Source: Sergeia podlipaevii
Lineage: Eukaryota > Euglenozoa > Kinetoplastea > Trypanosomatida > Trypanosomatidae
Direction: 5' to 3'
Length of the DNA stretch: 64,000 nt
Assembly (NCBI GenBank): GCA_030849805.1
Contig: JASANZ010002261.1
Span: forward strand, 1-64,000
Part shown: piece by piece, positions 48,896-57,356 of the stretch
Numbering within the stretch: the stretch's first letter is position 1
How the letters are laid out: each line of letters starts with the position of its first letter
Made by a program: the position numbers and the translations under genes
The notes under the pieces: model-generated
Told to the model about the DNA's origin: nothing
Databases searched by the model: none
What the model saw: only the letters and a program-made list of their open reading frames with translations

Positions 48896-49387
48896 ATGTT
48901 GAGGTTGAGTAAGGTATGCCACAACACCTTTCTGACCCACTCCGTGGCGACGGCGCCAATATCGGTTATCCGCACTGGTCCACGCTACTGGTCTGACCCG
49001 GAGAGGCTCGTCAAACACAAGATCATGTACTTCACCATGGGCATCGATCAGCTCCCGCTGCGTCGAACAGTGGTTATTCAGAATGACCTCAAGCGCTTCC
49101 ACATGTGCAAGCCTGCACCTCGCGTTGGTGATGCCACCGGCTTCAAGCGCGCTCGCGGAGCTCAATTGACGACCTGGTATCGCCGCATTCAGTACCAGGA
49201 GTACCACCTGCAGCACCTCTTCACGCGGCACATGTGGGGACTGCTGCGCATGTACCCTGGCAACACCACCAAGATTCAAGGCAAGGCAGACGATGGGTAC
49301 GTGGGATACGACTCCGTTGGTATTCATCGCTACAATCGCACTCCGCTTCCCTTCCCTGCTCGCGAGATTTACGAGCGTCGCAAGTAG
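48896..49387 (+). CDS. Small basic protein, probably mitochondrial, function unknown
   Basis: A 163-residue strongly basic protein and the last plus-strand gene before the strand switch. The first 30 residues (MLRLSKVCHNTFLTHSVATA onward) have Arg/Lys/Ser/Thr and no acidic residue, as in a mitochondrial presequence. The rest is rich in Arg, Lys, His, Tyr and Trp (GFKRARGAQLTTWYRRIQYQEYHLQHLFTRHMW would be typical RNA-binding chemistry) and ends in REIYERRK. There are no inserts and no known catalytic motif. Size and charge fit a mitoribosomal protein or respiratory-chain accessory subunit, but I cannot name it. It is unlikely to be spurious: codon use is GC-rich like its neighbours and the acceptor is well placed. 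Confidence 0.8.
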   Translation: MLRLSKVCHNTFLTHSVATAPISVIRTGPRYWSDPERLVKHKIMYFTMGIDQLPLRRTVVIQNDLKRFHMCKPAPRVGDATGFKRARGAQLTTWYRRIQYQEYHLQHLFTRHMWGLLRMYPGNTTKIQGKADDGYVGYDSVGIHRYNRTPLPFPAREIYERRK

Positions 49388-49754
49388 TCGCTGCTGCACT
49401 GTTGTTGCGAGTGCGCATGGGGGGATGTCCTACACTTTAAACCCGTTTGATCTTCGGTGTGTGCTTATATGTTGTAGTTGTTGCTTTTTTCGGTTGGTTG
49501 GCTAGTGTGGGGTGGATGAGTGAGTGGTGTTTGACTTAGTGATAGAAGAACATATAAAATGATCATCACAACATGAAGAAAAACTGCATAATCTTTTTTC
49601 TTTTCACGAATTTTCGCATCCCTTTCTTTGCTGAATGGTTCTTCAGATGGTGCTTGCTTTCATGTCACGGCGTATTTGCTCTCTGCTTTGCATTTTCTTT
49701 CTTTCTCCTCATCTCGCTTTCCGTTTCGTTCTAGCTTTTTCTTTTTTCAAGTCT

Positions 49755-49860
49755 TGAGGGGGGGGTCGCGATCGCCGCGGGCTCAGCGCCATAGCCCCCA
49801 CCCAGGGACAGGAGGCACCGCCAGGCCCCTGACGCACACAGGTACCTCCGCTGGAACATC
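49755..49860. other. GC-rich element with hairpin potential upstream of tRNA-Glu
   Basis: About 105 bases of strikingly GC-rich DNA lie in an AT-rich gap and abut the tRNA 5' end. They begin with a run of eight or more G. Two inverted repeats are visible: GGGCT (49779-49783) with AGCCC (49793-49797), and GGAGGCACC (49811-49819) with GGTACCTCC (49841-49849), the latter pairing with one mismatch. No tRNA, 5S, 7SL or snRNA signature was recognised on either strand. It could be a non-coding RNA, a transcription-stop or boundary element, or simply GC-rich leader DNA. Confidence 0.4.
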
Positions 49861-49932
49861 TCCGGTGTAGTATAGTGGCTAGCACAGGTGGCTCTCACCC
49901 ACCAGACCCGGGTTCGATCCCCGGCACCGGAA
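49861..49932 (+). tRNA. trnE: tRNA-Glu (anticodon CTC)
   Basis: A 72-base cloverleaf folds completely. The acceptor stem is TCCGGTG/CACCGGA with discriminator A. The D arm starts GTAT. The anticodon stem GGTGG/CCACC closes the loop CTCTCAC, with anticodon CTC at 49894-49896, reading GAG. A 4-base variable loop follows, then T stem CCGGG/CCCGG with loop TTCGATC. Internal Pol III promoter boxes are intact: A box TAGTATAGTGG (49868-49878) and B box GGTTCGATCCC (49911-49921). There is no intron and no encoded CCA. It sits alone in the convergent strand-switch region. Confidence 0.97.
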
Positions 49933-49938
49933 TTTTTT
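49933..49938 (+). terminator. Pol III T-run terminator
   Basis: Six T residues directly follow the tRNA-Glu discriminator base, as expected for RNA polymerase III termination. Confidence 0.85.
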
Positions 49939-50191
49939 CTTTTCATCAACATTTTTGGGGGGTTTTGGCTTTTTCCTTTCAGGTAAATGGAATAAAAGAT
50001 TGAAGGGAGCGGAAGAGAAAAGAAAGAGAGATGGTGAAAGAAGAAAGGTGAGTTTTCAATTGCCATTTCACAGCCACAGCCATCTCTGGTCATGGCAGGG
50101 AACTATATGTTTTGTGTTCTGCATGTTTATTTTTGAGTTTCTTGCTTTCCATTTCCCTTCCACTGGCATTCAAGATTCACAAGGACACATG

Positions 50192-53071
50192 TTACACTGG
50201 TGCCGCGCTCTTCCTCTTGCTCCCAGCCTTGTATACCATCTTCCCACGCTCCCCCTCCACTACGGTGAAGCTGTTCTTCTCCATCTCAACCATCTTCTGA
50301 ATACCGCCAAAGTACTGGCTCGCGGCACGCTGTGTCTCCATGGAGGCCCACAGCATCAACGTCGCGCAGTCCACCCCGTCCTCCGGTACCAGCATCAGCA
50401 CCGCACTGATAACCTCTGCGCGGGTGAGCTGCTCCTGCGCAAGCGCGTCCTCCTCCTCCTTCCAGGAGTCATCCTCCTCCCCTGCGTCCTCCTCCACGCT
50501 ATCCTTCACCGCCGCGCTCGTCCCAGTGCCATCACCCACCACAGCCCTCTCCGCACTTGAGTGCCGCTTTTTTTGTGTCTTCACGACCTTGCGAATAGAA
50601 AACACGCCTGGCGCAGTCTCTTTGCATGAAAAAAGAGCTGGAAACGCCTGACAGATGGTGATCACACGCGGCGGCAGCGCCACCCGCATCGCTGGGCTCG
50701 AGCATTTGACAAGGAATGACACCGTGCACGGCTCCTCTGCGGGTGCCACGTAGTGAAACACAAGAGCAATGTCCAAAGGGCTCAAGTAAGGGGTCTCCTC
50801 ACGCAGGTATGTGCGAGACGTCATATCATCCACCGCCGGCTCAGCTGCCTGTTGCGCAAGTAGATCGGACGAGTCCACACGACACACAAACGTGCTGCCA
50901 CGGCGGAAAATGGTCGGATGACGCCCCAGAACTCGCAGTAGCCCTTCATATCCGCCGATTGCCCGCTGTTCAGCGGGTGGCAGCCGCACGTACACATACT
51001 CGGGGCGATCCCACGCCGGGCACAGGCGATCCATCACAGCCACGATGCCCCTGACGTCCTCTGGATAACGCTCCAGGTCCGCGACAAAGACGTCCCGCCA
51101 GCGGCTGCTGTCCGCCCCCGCGCGCCGGCGCACGAGCACTGTGTTGGTAAATCTCGGGCGAAGCACTTCAAAGTCCCCGGGCTCTGACTCCGCAATGTGC
51201 AATAGCATCTCCTCCGTGAGATTTTTCTTCGTGTAACGCTGCATGACCAGCGAAAGAGGCGCAAAATACGGCGGGCAAACACGGTAGAAAAACTTTCGAT
51301 ATTGCTTTTCCTCAGCCGTCATGCTTGTATCGAGCATCTCGCCGTCGGCACTTAACGGGATGAGATGGTTCGCCTCTCGTCTCGCAGTGCGAAGCTCCAG
51401 CTGCTCGCGAGCCTGCTCAGGTGTCAGGCCGTGGATCTCTGGGTTAAGCACGATGCTTCGGCGTACTTCTATCGTTCCAGCGATATCGCGCACCTCAAAG
51501 TACCACGGCTGGCGTCGGAACCACATTAAAGTGCTGCCAGAGCGCATGTGCTTACGGCGCACGGCGGCTGGTATGTTCAAGCTGCCAATGTTTCCCCAGT
51601 TCACAGGAACGTACTTGAGGATCTCGTGCACATCTTCGCATGTCGGTACGACACTGCTGGAGCCCCACCCACCAAAGTTGTTGGCGAAAGTCGCCGAGGT
51701 TACGCGTGGCTGCGGGTTCACAAAGGGCGGTGCACATGACTCCCCAGTGTGCCTGGCAGCGACGAAAGAATCATGAAGAGTCCAGAAGCGGTGATTCCCA
51801 TTGATGTCCCCATCAGCGACGGCGACGTCCTGCGCGTCACTATGAACCGCGTCCTCGCTCACGCCACCTGCATCAAGGGACGTGGTGGTGGAAGCAACAG
51901 TATTACAGCTGCCCTCTTGTCCAAGGGTGGCGGCAATTACAATGGCAGCGAACTGCTCAAACCGCAGCTTACCCGCTATGCTCTCACGCACTGGGGTCCC
52001 TTCCTTGAACCCACCCGCCGTGCGCATCACAACTGTGTGAGCCTCCCGCATCGTCATATATCGGAACCCAGTCCATTGCTCGTGTTCCGTGAGAGCGCTC
52101 TCGAGCAAATCTACGGTCATCTCCTCCACACTCCCGCTCATAGCGGAATCCTCTGGGTCTTCAAGTTCTTCTCGTAGTCTGCTCCTCTCTCCATCACAAG
52201 GAAAAGAGCTTGAAAGAGAAGAATGAGAGAAAGAAGGGAAGTCAACGCGCCTCTTTGCGCCTGACGAGGGCTCCTTCACATCGGTGGCGTGGACGTCGTC
52301 CGAGACCGCCCGTAGAAGCTGCGCAGGTAAAGCGATCACAAGTTGGACTTTCAGCACAGACATGTGAGTAACGTCGTGACTTGAAGACACACCACCCTCA
52401 TCCGTCTGTGAAGACAACACCTCCAGCAATCCACGTGCATGGCGCTTTACCCATGTTTGCGCATCACATTGCGAAGCACGCATGGCATCCCGTGTGACGC
52501 TCGGGACCTTCTCCATAAAGGCATGCAATGGCATCAAGTCGCTCTGTTGAGGGTTTGCAGCACAATAACGAGCAACACAGAGCGCAGCCAGACGAGCAGG
52601 CGGAGAGTATGCATAAAAATGATCCAACAGCGCAGCCTCCTCGGCACTCGCGCCTGTCTCCCCATGCTTTTCGGCGGGTGTAGAGGCTCCAAGAGGAGAA
52701 GACACCACAGTAGTAGTAGTAGTGGTGGGAGTACGATTAGAGCACGACGCAGACTTGTCAATGTGAGAAGGAAATGATGATAATGATGATGATGAAGCCG
52801 AGAAACCGCAGCAGCGGACCGCACACGCAAGCGATGCGTTGCAGCTGTTACTGGTCATCACCCATGAACTTCTTTGAACTTGTAAAATGAAACGGCGGAA
52901 TGATAGAAGCCTATTGACAATGCCACCTCCAAGTGCCGTGGAAGCATCGGAGGAAATGTGCAGCACTCGGCGTGAGTAGAGATTAGAACGCGCTGTGGGC
53001 AAGGTAGCATCTACCGTAGCGACGCTATCTCTCAAAAGGGCTCTACGTGAGTAACTCAGCAGTGGAGGCAT
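50192..53071 (-). CDS. Repeat-containing, probably mitochondrial protein of unknown function
   Basis: A 959-residue protein. The first 45 residues (SYSRRALLRDSVATVDATLP and on) are basic and hydroxylated with few acids, suggesting import into the mitochondrion. Residues 46-470 are mostly low-complexity. From about 484 to the end a module of some 70-90 residues appears about five times in degenerate form, beginning near 484, 599, 674, 759 and 885. Each has a hydrophobic start such as SPLDIALVFHYV, AEVISAVLMLVP or EDVRGIVAVMDRL, then a segment leading to a strand-like end (FEVLRPRFTNTVLVRRR, TFVCRVDSS, GVFSIRKV). This looks like tandem winged-helix-like units. Together they suggest a kinetoplast RNA-processing, editing or mitoribosome-assembly factor, but I cannot assign one. 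It is the last gene of the minus cluster, ending in the strand-switch region. Confidence 0.75.
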   Translation of the reverse strand: MPPLLSYSRRALLRDSVATVDATLPTARSNLYSRRVLHISSDASTALGGGIVNRLLSFRRFILQVQRSSWVMTSNSCNASLACAVRCCGFSASSSSLSSFPSHIDKSASCSNRTPTTTTTTVVSSPLGASTPAEKHGETGASAEEAALLDHFYAYSPPARLAALCVARYCAANPQQSDLMPLHAFMEKVPSVTRDAMRASQCDAQTWVKRHARGLLEVLSSQTDEGGVSSSHDVTHMSVLKVQLVIALPAQLLRAVSDDVHATDVKEPSSGAKRRVDFPSFSHSSLSSSFPCDGERSRLREELEDPEDSAMSGSVEEMTVDLLESALTEHEQWTGFRYMTMREAHTVVMRTAGGFKEGTPVRESIAGKLRFEQFAAIVIAATLGQEGSCNTVASTTTSLDAGGVSEDAVHSDAQDVAVADGDINGNHRFWTLHDSFVAARHTGESCAPPFVNPQPRVTSATFANNFGGWGSSSVVPTCEDVHEILKYVPVNWGNIGSLNIPAAVRRKHMRSGSTLMWFRRQPWYFEVRDIAGTIEVRRSIVLNPEIHGLTPEQAREQLELRTARREANHLIPLSADGEMLDTSMTAEEKQYRKFFYRVCPPYFAPLSLVMQRYTKKNLTEEMLLHIAESEPGDFEVLRPRFTNTVLVRRRAGADSSRWRDVFVADLERYPEDVRGIVAVMDRLCPAWDRPEYVYVRLPPAEQRAIGGYEGLLRVLGRHPTIFRRGSTFVCRVDSSDLLAQQAAEPAVDDMTSRTYLREETPYLSPLDIALVFHYVAPAEEPCTVSFLVKCSSPAMRVALPPRVITICQAFPALFSCKETAPGVFSIRKVVKTQKKRHSSAERAVVGDGTGTSAAVKDSVEEDAGEEDDSWKEEEDALAQEQLTRAEVISAVLMLVPEDGVDCATLMLWASMETQRAASQYFGGIQKMVEMEKNSFTVVEGERGKMVYKAGSKRKSAAPV

Positions 53072-53810
53072 TTAGAAAGCGAAGAAAAAAAAAAAAGGAA
53101 TCCAGTAGTGCGTGGTTTTGCTTTTCTGTGTGTGATCAATAGATAAATAGTAGTGAAGAAAAAAAAAAAAATGAGTCCAACAAGAGAAGAAGAAAAAAAA
53201 TGAGGGGGAAAAAAACTATCCTGTATAGTTTGCGCAGGGGGTGGGTAGCTCTCCTTCCGAACTGCTGTGATAAATATGTGATAAATGATGACACGCTTTG
53301 AGGAAAAGAAAGGAAAAGAAAGGAAAGGAAAGGAAAAGATTGGAAGAAAAGTAGAAGTGACAATAAGAAGAAGAAAAGAAAAAGTAATAATGAGCGGCAC
53401 AAACGTACGGTGAAGTGCCATGGGCAAAAAAATACACACACGCATGTACTGATACAAAAAGAAAAAAACGCAAGGTAACTAAAAAAAGAAAAAAAAACTT
53501 CGTTGTTAACGAAAAATAGTAACAATAGTTAGCAAGCATTTTTTAAAAGCGAGCTATTTTTTTTTTTTTTGAATATGTAAATGTGTGATAAGAAATAAGT
53601 TGCTTGACATAAAGCATCGATTCCTGTGTGTGTACGCACATGCCATTCACTAAAAATGACAAAAGAGGGAAAGGCCATCACAAAATGGAAAAGAAAACGA
53701 GAAGCAAAAATATATATTTAATAATAAGAAATACAAGAATGAGGAAAAGACGCTGCTAAGCCACCATCTCTCCTTCTCTCTCTCTATCTTTGAGTCTCAT
53801 AAATCGACCA
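53072..53810. other. Intergenic region, IF-2 to repeat protein
   Basis: 0.74 kb with no supported gene. Read on the minus strand it is pyrimidine-rich. There are poly-A runs (plus strand) near 53082-53097, 53158-53171 and 53490-53497, and AAAGG/AAAAG repeats near 53300-53340. Candidate minus-strand acceptors lie near 53130 (CACACAG in transcript sense). The longest tract is immediately before the start codon, with no AG between. Confidence 0.5.
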
Positions 53811-56201
53811 TCATGCGGCTGACATCCCCTTCAGCTTCTTCTCAATTGCGGCAATATTCTCAGCAGACGCCTTCTCCTTCTCTGCCTCCTCTACAAGATT
53901 CGCTTGCATTTCCGCAGTATCACGCATGATCTTCTCACGCTTCTCTGCCGCCTCGAACTCCTTCGCGACGTCGCGGACCTCCTCGTACACCTCATACATC
54001 TCCAGTATATCTCCCGTCTTGAAGCTAAACTCATCATGCAGAATGACGCCGCACTCAAGGCCCTCTTCCACAGTAGGCACAAGATCCTTGAAGCGGCGTA
54101 GCTCCTTCACCGTGCCCTCATACACCACCTCCCGCGCCACTTCAGTCTCTGCAACAGCGCCACTTTCTGAGGATCGGTTACGCGCAGCATCGACCTTGCG
54201 CACCTTGCGGAGCACACGGAAAGTGGGGTGTGCAGCCTCTAGCGTGCCCTTGACTACAGTGAAGCCTCCTGCATTTCCTCCCTTGCCAGCCTGTGAAGCC
54301 TTGAAGGTCTGCAGACACTCCGCCACAGCACGCACTCGCACCTGCTTCACCTTGGGCAGTGCCTCCACGAGAACTTGCTTCAGCTGCTCGACACCATGAT
54401 AAAGGACGTTGAAGCGGATCACATTCACGTGGTTCGGCACATCCAACGTGGCGGTGTCCTTGCAGTCGCCGTACAGCAAGATACACCCAGGCTGACCCAC
54501 TGCACCAACCAGCATAAGATCGTAGTCCGCAAGCCCACCCACCTCCGTAGTTTTAACCTCAACGGACACGCCCTCCAAACGGGGCAACTCGTAAATGGTC
54601 TTCATAAGAGCCTGGAGCATACCAAAAGTGGCGGCTTTGCACGTGAGCAAGAAGGCTTTGGTGCTGTAGGTGCGCACCAAGTTGTTGTCGGGCTTTCGGC
54701 TATAAAACATTCCGCGCTGCTCGCGATTGAGCAGTTGCAGATACGACTCTCGGTTTCCTTCCGCTTCAAAGACATCGCGCATGAAAAGATTGTACTTTTG
54801 AGCGTGGCTATCGCTGCTCACCTGCATCAACGTCGTTCCTGGTTTGGGGTGCACCTGAAAACCATGGAGCACCACCGGCGTGGCGGGCCCTGCTGAGGTC
54901 AACACCTCGTCTGTTTCTCCCAACACACGCTTCACTGTGGCAAAGATAATGCCCGCTACAAAGACCTGCCCAGGCTTGACATTCCCACACCGCACCACCG
55001 CCGCCACTTCGTTGATGCTACTGCGCCGGGACTCGATCACGGTGAGCTCCGCTCGCGATGGGGTGGGAGTGCTGATCTCGCACATCTCAGCTTGCAGGTG
55101 GAGCGCCTCAAGCAGCTCGGGAATGCCCGTGCCGTCTCTCGCGCAGATCTTCACCACCTGCACATCACCGCCGTCCTCCTCCAGCTCCACGTTGCACTCA
55201 CGGAGCTGGTCCTTAATGTAGTTGCAGTCCGCCTTACGGTCAATCTTGCTGATCGCCACCACCATAGGCGTGCCAGACTTGTGCGCGATCTCAATCACCT
55301 CCCTCGTTTGTGGCTGCACTCCGTCCACCGCGGATACGATGAGGATAATGATATCATTCGCAGCCGCACCCACCTCACGCATTGCGGTGAAGGCGGCGTG
55401 CCCTGGAGTATCGATAAAGGTCATAAGATGGCCCTCTGGGGTCTTCACCTGGAAAGCACCGACATTCTGCGTGATACCGCCCGCCTCACCGCTGGCGACG
55501 TTAGTCTTTCTGAGATAGTCCAGCAGCGTCGTCTTGCCATGGTCAACGTGGCCCATGATGGAAACAATTGGCGGTCGAGGGACGTAGTCGATCTTTGCAG
55601 CCGTGTGCTTGATGTCGTATTCGCGAATCATGCCCGCACGGTGTAAGCCAGTTGCTACGCTCAGCGGATCCATCAAGTTTGTCTCGGTAGTGAAGTACTC
55701 GCGCAGCGGGTGGTTCTCCAGCATCTTCGCTGGATCCGGCCCTGTCTTCTTACGCGACTTCTGCAGCGGATTCTTCTTCATTTTCTCCTTGCGCCGTACC
55801 AACCGCGCCGCGCGGGGGTCATCCGCGCCAACCCACAAAGGTCCCGACCGCGTAGGGATATAGACTGCCTCCTTGGCAAATTCATGCCAGTCGTATACCT
55901 CACCAAGGCCCATCTCACGACGATCGTTCTGGATAGTGGCCTTGACATAGTGGGCCATGGTGTCAGGATTCAGCTTGCGCATGTTGCCCTCGGAGCTATA
56001 GCGGGGATCTAGGACGCCTTCTTGCCATGGCAAGGACTGCCCTCCACCTTTGGGGGCTTGAGACTGAAAGCGGCGAGAAACAGAAAGGCACTGTGGAGCA
56101 CCAGCATGCCGTCTTTGAGAAAGGCCTCCGCAGTTGAAAAAAAGAAGAGCACCACCGCTCGGCAAACTTCGCAGCACGCTCGCAGTGTGACTCCTCCACA
56201 T
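53811..56201 (-). CDS. MTIF2: Mitochondrial translation initiation factor IF-2
   Basis: A 796-residue GTPase that places initiator tRNA on the mitoribosome. Residues 1-50 form a presequence (MWRSHTASVLRSLPSGG, then Arg/Ser-rich). The G domain starts near 208: G1 GHVDHGKT from Gly217, G2 GGITQNVGA, G3 DTPGHAAF, and G4 as SKID from Ser318, where the usual motif is NKxD. Domain II beta-barrel follows (VFVAGIIFATVKRV). Domain III is around GMLQALMKTIYELP, and the C-terminal domain includes KGTLEAAHPTFRVLRKVRKV and ECGVILHDEFSFKTGDILEMYEV. The last 60 residues are a charged coiled coil. Bacterial-type architecture plus presequence make the organelle assignment secure. The ATG lies directly after an AG in transcript sense. 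Confidence 0.95.
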   Translation of the reverse strand: MWRSHTASVLRSLPSGGALLFFNCGGLSQRRHAGAPQCLSVSRRFQSQAPKGGGQSLPWQEGVLDPRYSSEGNMRKLNPDTMAHYVKATIQNDRREMGLGEVYDWHEFAKEAVYIPTRSGPLWVGADDPRAARLVRRKEKMKKNPLQKSRKKTGPDPAKMLENHPLREYFTTETNLMDPLSVATGLHRAGMIREYDIKHTAAKIDYVPRPPIVSIMGHVDHGKTTLLDYLRKTNVASGEAGGITQNVGAFQVKTPEGHLMTFIDTPGHAAFTAMREVGAAANDIIILIVSAVDGVQPQTREVIEIAHKSGTPMVVAISKIDRKADCNYIKDQLRECNVELEEDGGDVQVVKICARDGTGIPELLEALHLQAEMCEISTPTPSRAELTVIESRRSSINEVAAVVRCGNVKPGQVFVAGIIFATVKRVLGETDEVLTSAGPATPVVLHGFQVHPKPGTTLMQVSSDSHAQKYNLFMRDVFEAEGNRESYLQLLNREQRGMFYSRKPDNNLVRTYSTKAFLLTCKAATFGMLQALMKTIYELPRLEGVSVEVKTTEVGGLADYDLMLVGAVGQPGCILLYGDCKDTATLDVPNHVNVIRFNVLYHGVEQLKQVLVEALPKVKQVRVRAVAECLQTFKASQAGKGGNAGGFTVVKGTLEAAHPTFRVLRKVRKVDAARNRSSESGAVAETEVAREVVYEGTVKELRRFKDLVPTVEEGLECGVILHDEFSFKTGDILEMYEVYEEVRDVAKEFEAAEKREKIMRDTAEMQANLVEEAEKEKASAENIAAIEKKLKGMSAA

Positions 56202-57356
56202 CTTTTTTTTTTTTGGAAAAGAGAAATCTGTTAAATATCTGCCTCTTTAAGTTCTTAACTGTTGCTGTGTCAATGTATCGTGAGTGTATAATTTTTTTTA
56301 AAAAAAAAAGCTGTGCTCTGTCCCCCCTCTCCTTACCCTTTTAAAATAGAAAAAGAAAAGAAAAGGCTAACGTCAAGTGACGGAATTCAACTTGAAGAGA
56401 GAAAGAGAACAGTCGTCACACACACACACACTAAAGTAGTTCTGTGGTAAAGGCTCGCCTTCCTTTTTTTTTTTTTCGAAAAGAAAAGCAAAGAAAGAAT
56501 TCCCGATCAACTGATAAGACCGCGCTATCCCCCCGAGAATATGTTTATTAAGAACTACTAGTTGCAAATACTCTGTAAAGAACAAAATATAGGGAAAAAA
56601 TAATTATTATTAAAGTGACAAAACCAATACTTGAATCGGTTTTCACAAAAAAAAAGTGAAGAGAGACTCACACAGCACCCTCAGTGATTCCTTACTTTAC
56701 CTGCCTCCTTTTTTAGTTTCTGAGCCTTAAAAAAGAAAAAAGAAAAAAAAGGAACCCAATCTTCCCACTTATTCACTTGGAGAAAATAATATATATAGAA
56801 AGTGTGTGTCGTAGATAAGCATGGAAGAAAGAAAATGAGAGAAAGAAAAAAAAAAAGAATAAGTGCACACATAAATAAAGACAAAGATATGCTAAACGTA
56901 CTATGGGGTGCATAAAACTCTACTAGGTATACATTCCCCTCCCCCTCCCTCTTCTCCCTCCCCGCCAATAGCAAGAATGAAGAAACGCTAGTCCCGATGC
57001 AGCGTTACAAAAGTAGCAGCAGTAGGTTTAGAAAAAGCGCGCATCTTCAGTTATTAGTGTTTCTACTTATATATAAGATCATATAGTGTTTCAATTGTAC
57101 TTAACAAAATTTATATCGTTAAACAAAAAAAGAAGTACTGAATAACTTATAACACTAAGTGTGCCAGCTTGAGTGAAGAAAAAGAACAAAGGAAGAGAAA
57201 AGAAAAAAAAGATGCACATGATGTTCTACTTTTAAAAAAAATAGGCATCTCTACCTTCGTCCTAGTCATCCCTCTTCTCTTCTCTCTCCGTTCGTACTCA
57301 CTCTTAACTGCTGATGTTGCCTGCTTGACACCCTCAAAGGGTGGATGTAAATCCCT
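56202..57356. other. Intergenic region, WD40 (57357) to IF-2
   Basis: 1.16 kb with no supported gene. On the plus strand it is A-rich, consistent with minus-strand pyrimidine tracts. Notable runs: A near 56302-56310 and 56730-56750, T near 56465-56476, TA near 56791-56798. A minus-strand AG directly precedes the IF-2 start, and another candidate (CAG in transcript sense) lies near 56229-56231. Confidence 0.5.

Larger units (their letters stand above)
49388..50191. other. Convergent strand-switch region
   Basis: Plus-strand genes end at 49387 and the first minus-strand gene ends at 50192, so two directional gene clusters converge on these 0.8 kb. In trypanosomatids such regions are where Pol II polycistronic transcription ends and are often marked by base J/H3.V and tRNA genes. 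Here the gap holds one tRNA gene (49861-49932), a GC-rich structured stretch (49755-49860), and AT-rich DNA on either side. No protein gene is supported. Termination is inferred from gene layout. Confidence 0.85.

Noticed and set aside
49755..49860. A second tRNA or 5S/7SL gene beside tRNA-Glu
   Set aside because: Neither strand has a T-arm sequence, paired A and B boxes, or recognisable 5S or SRP RNA motifs. It is kept only as an unexplained GC-rich element.
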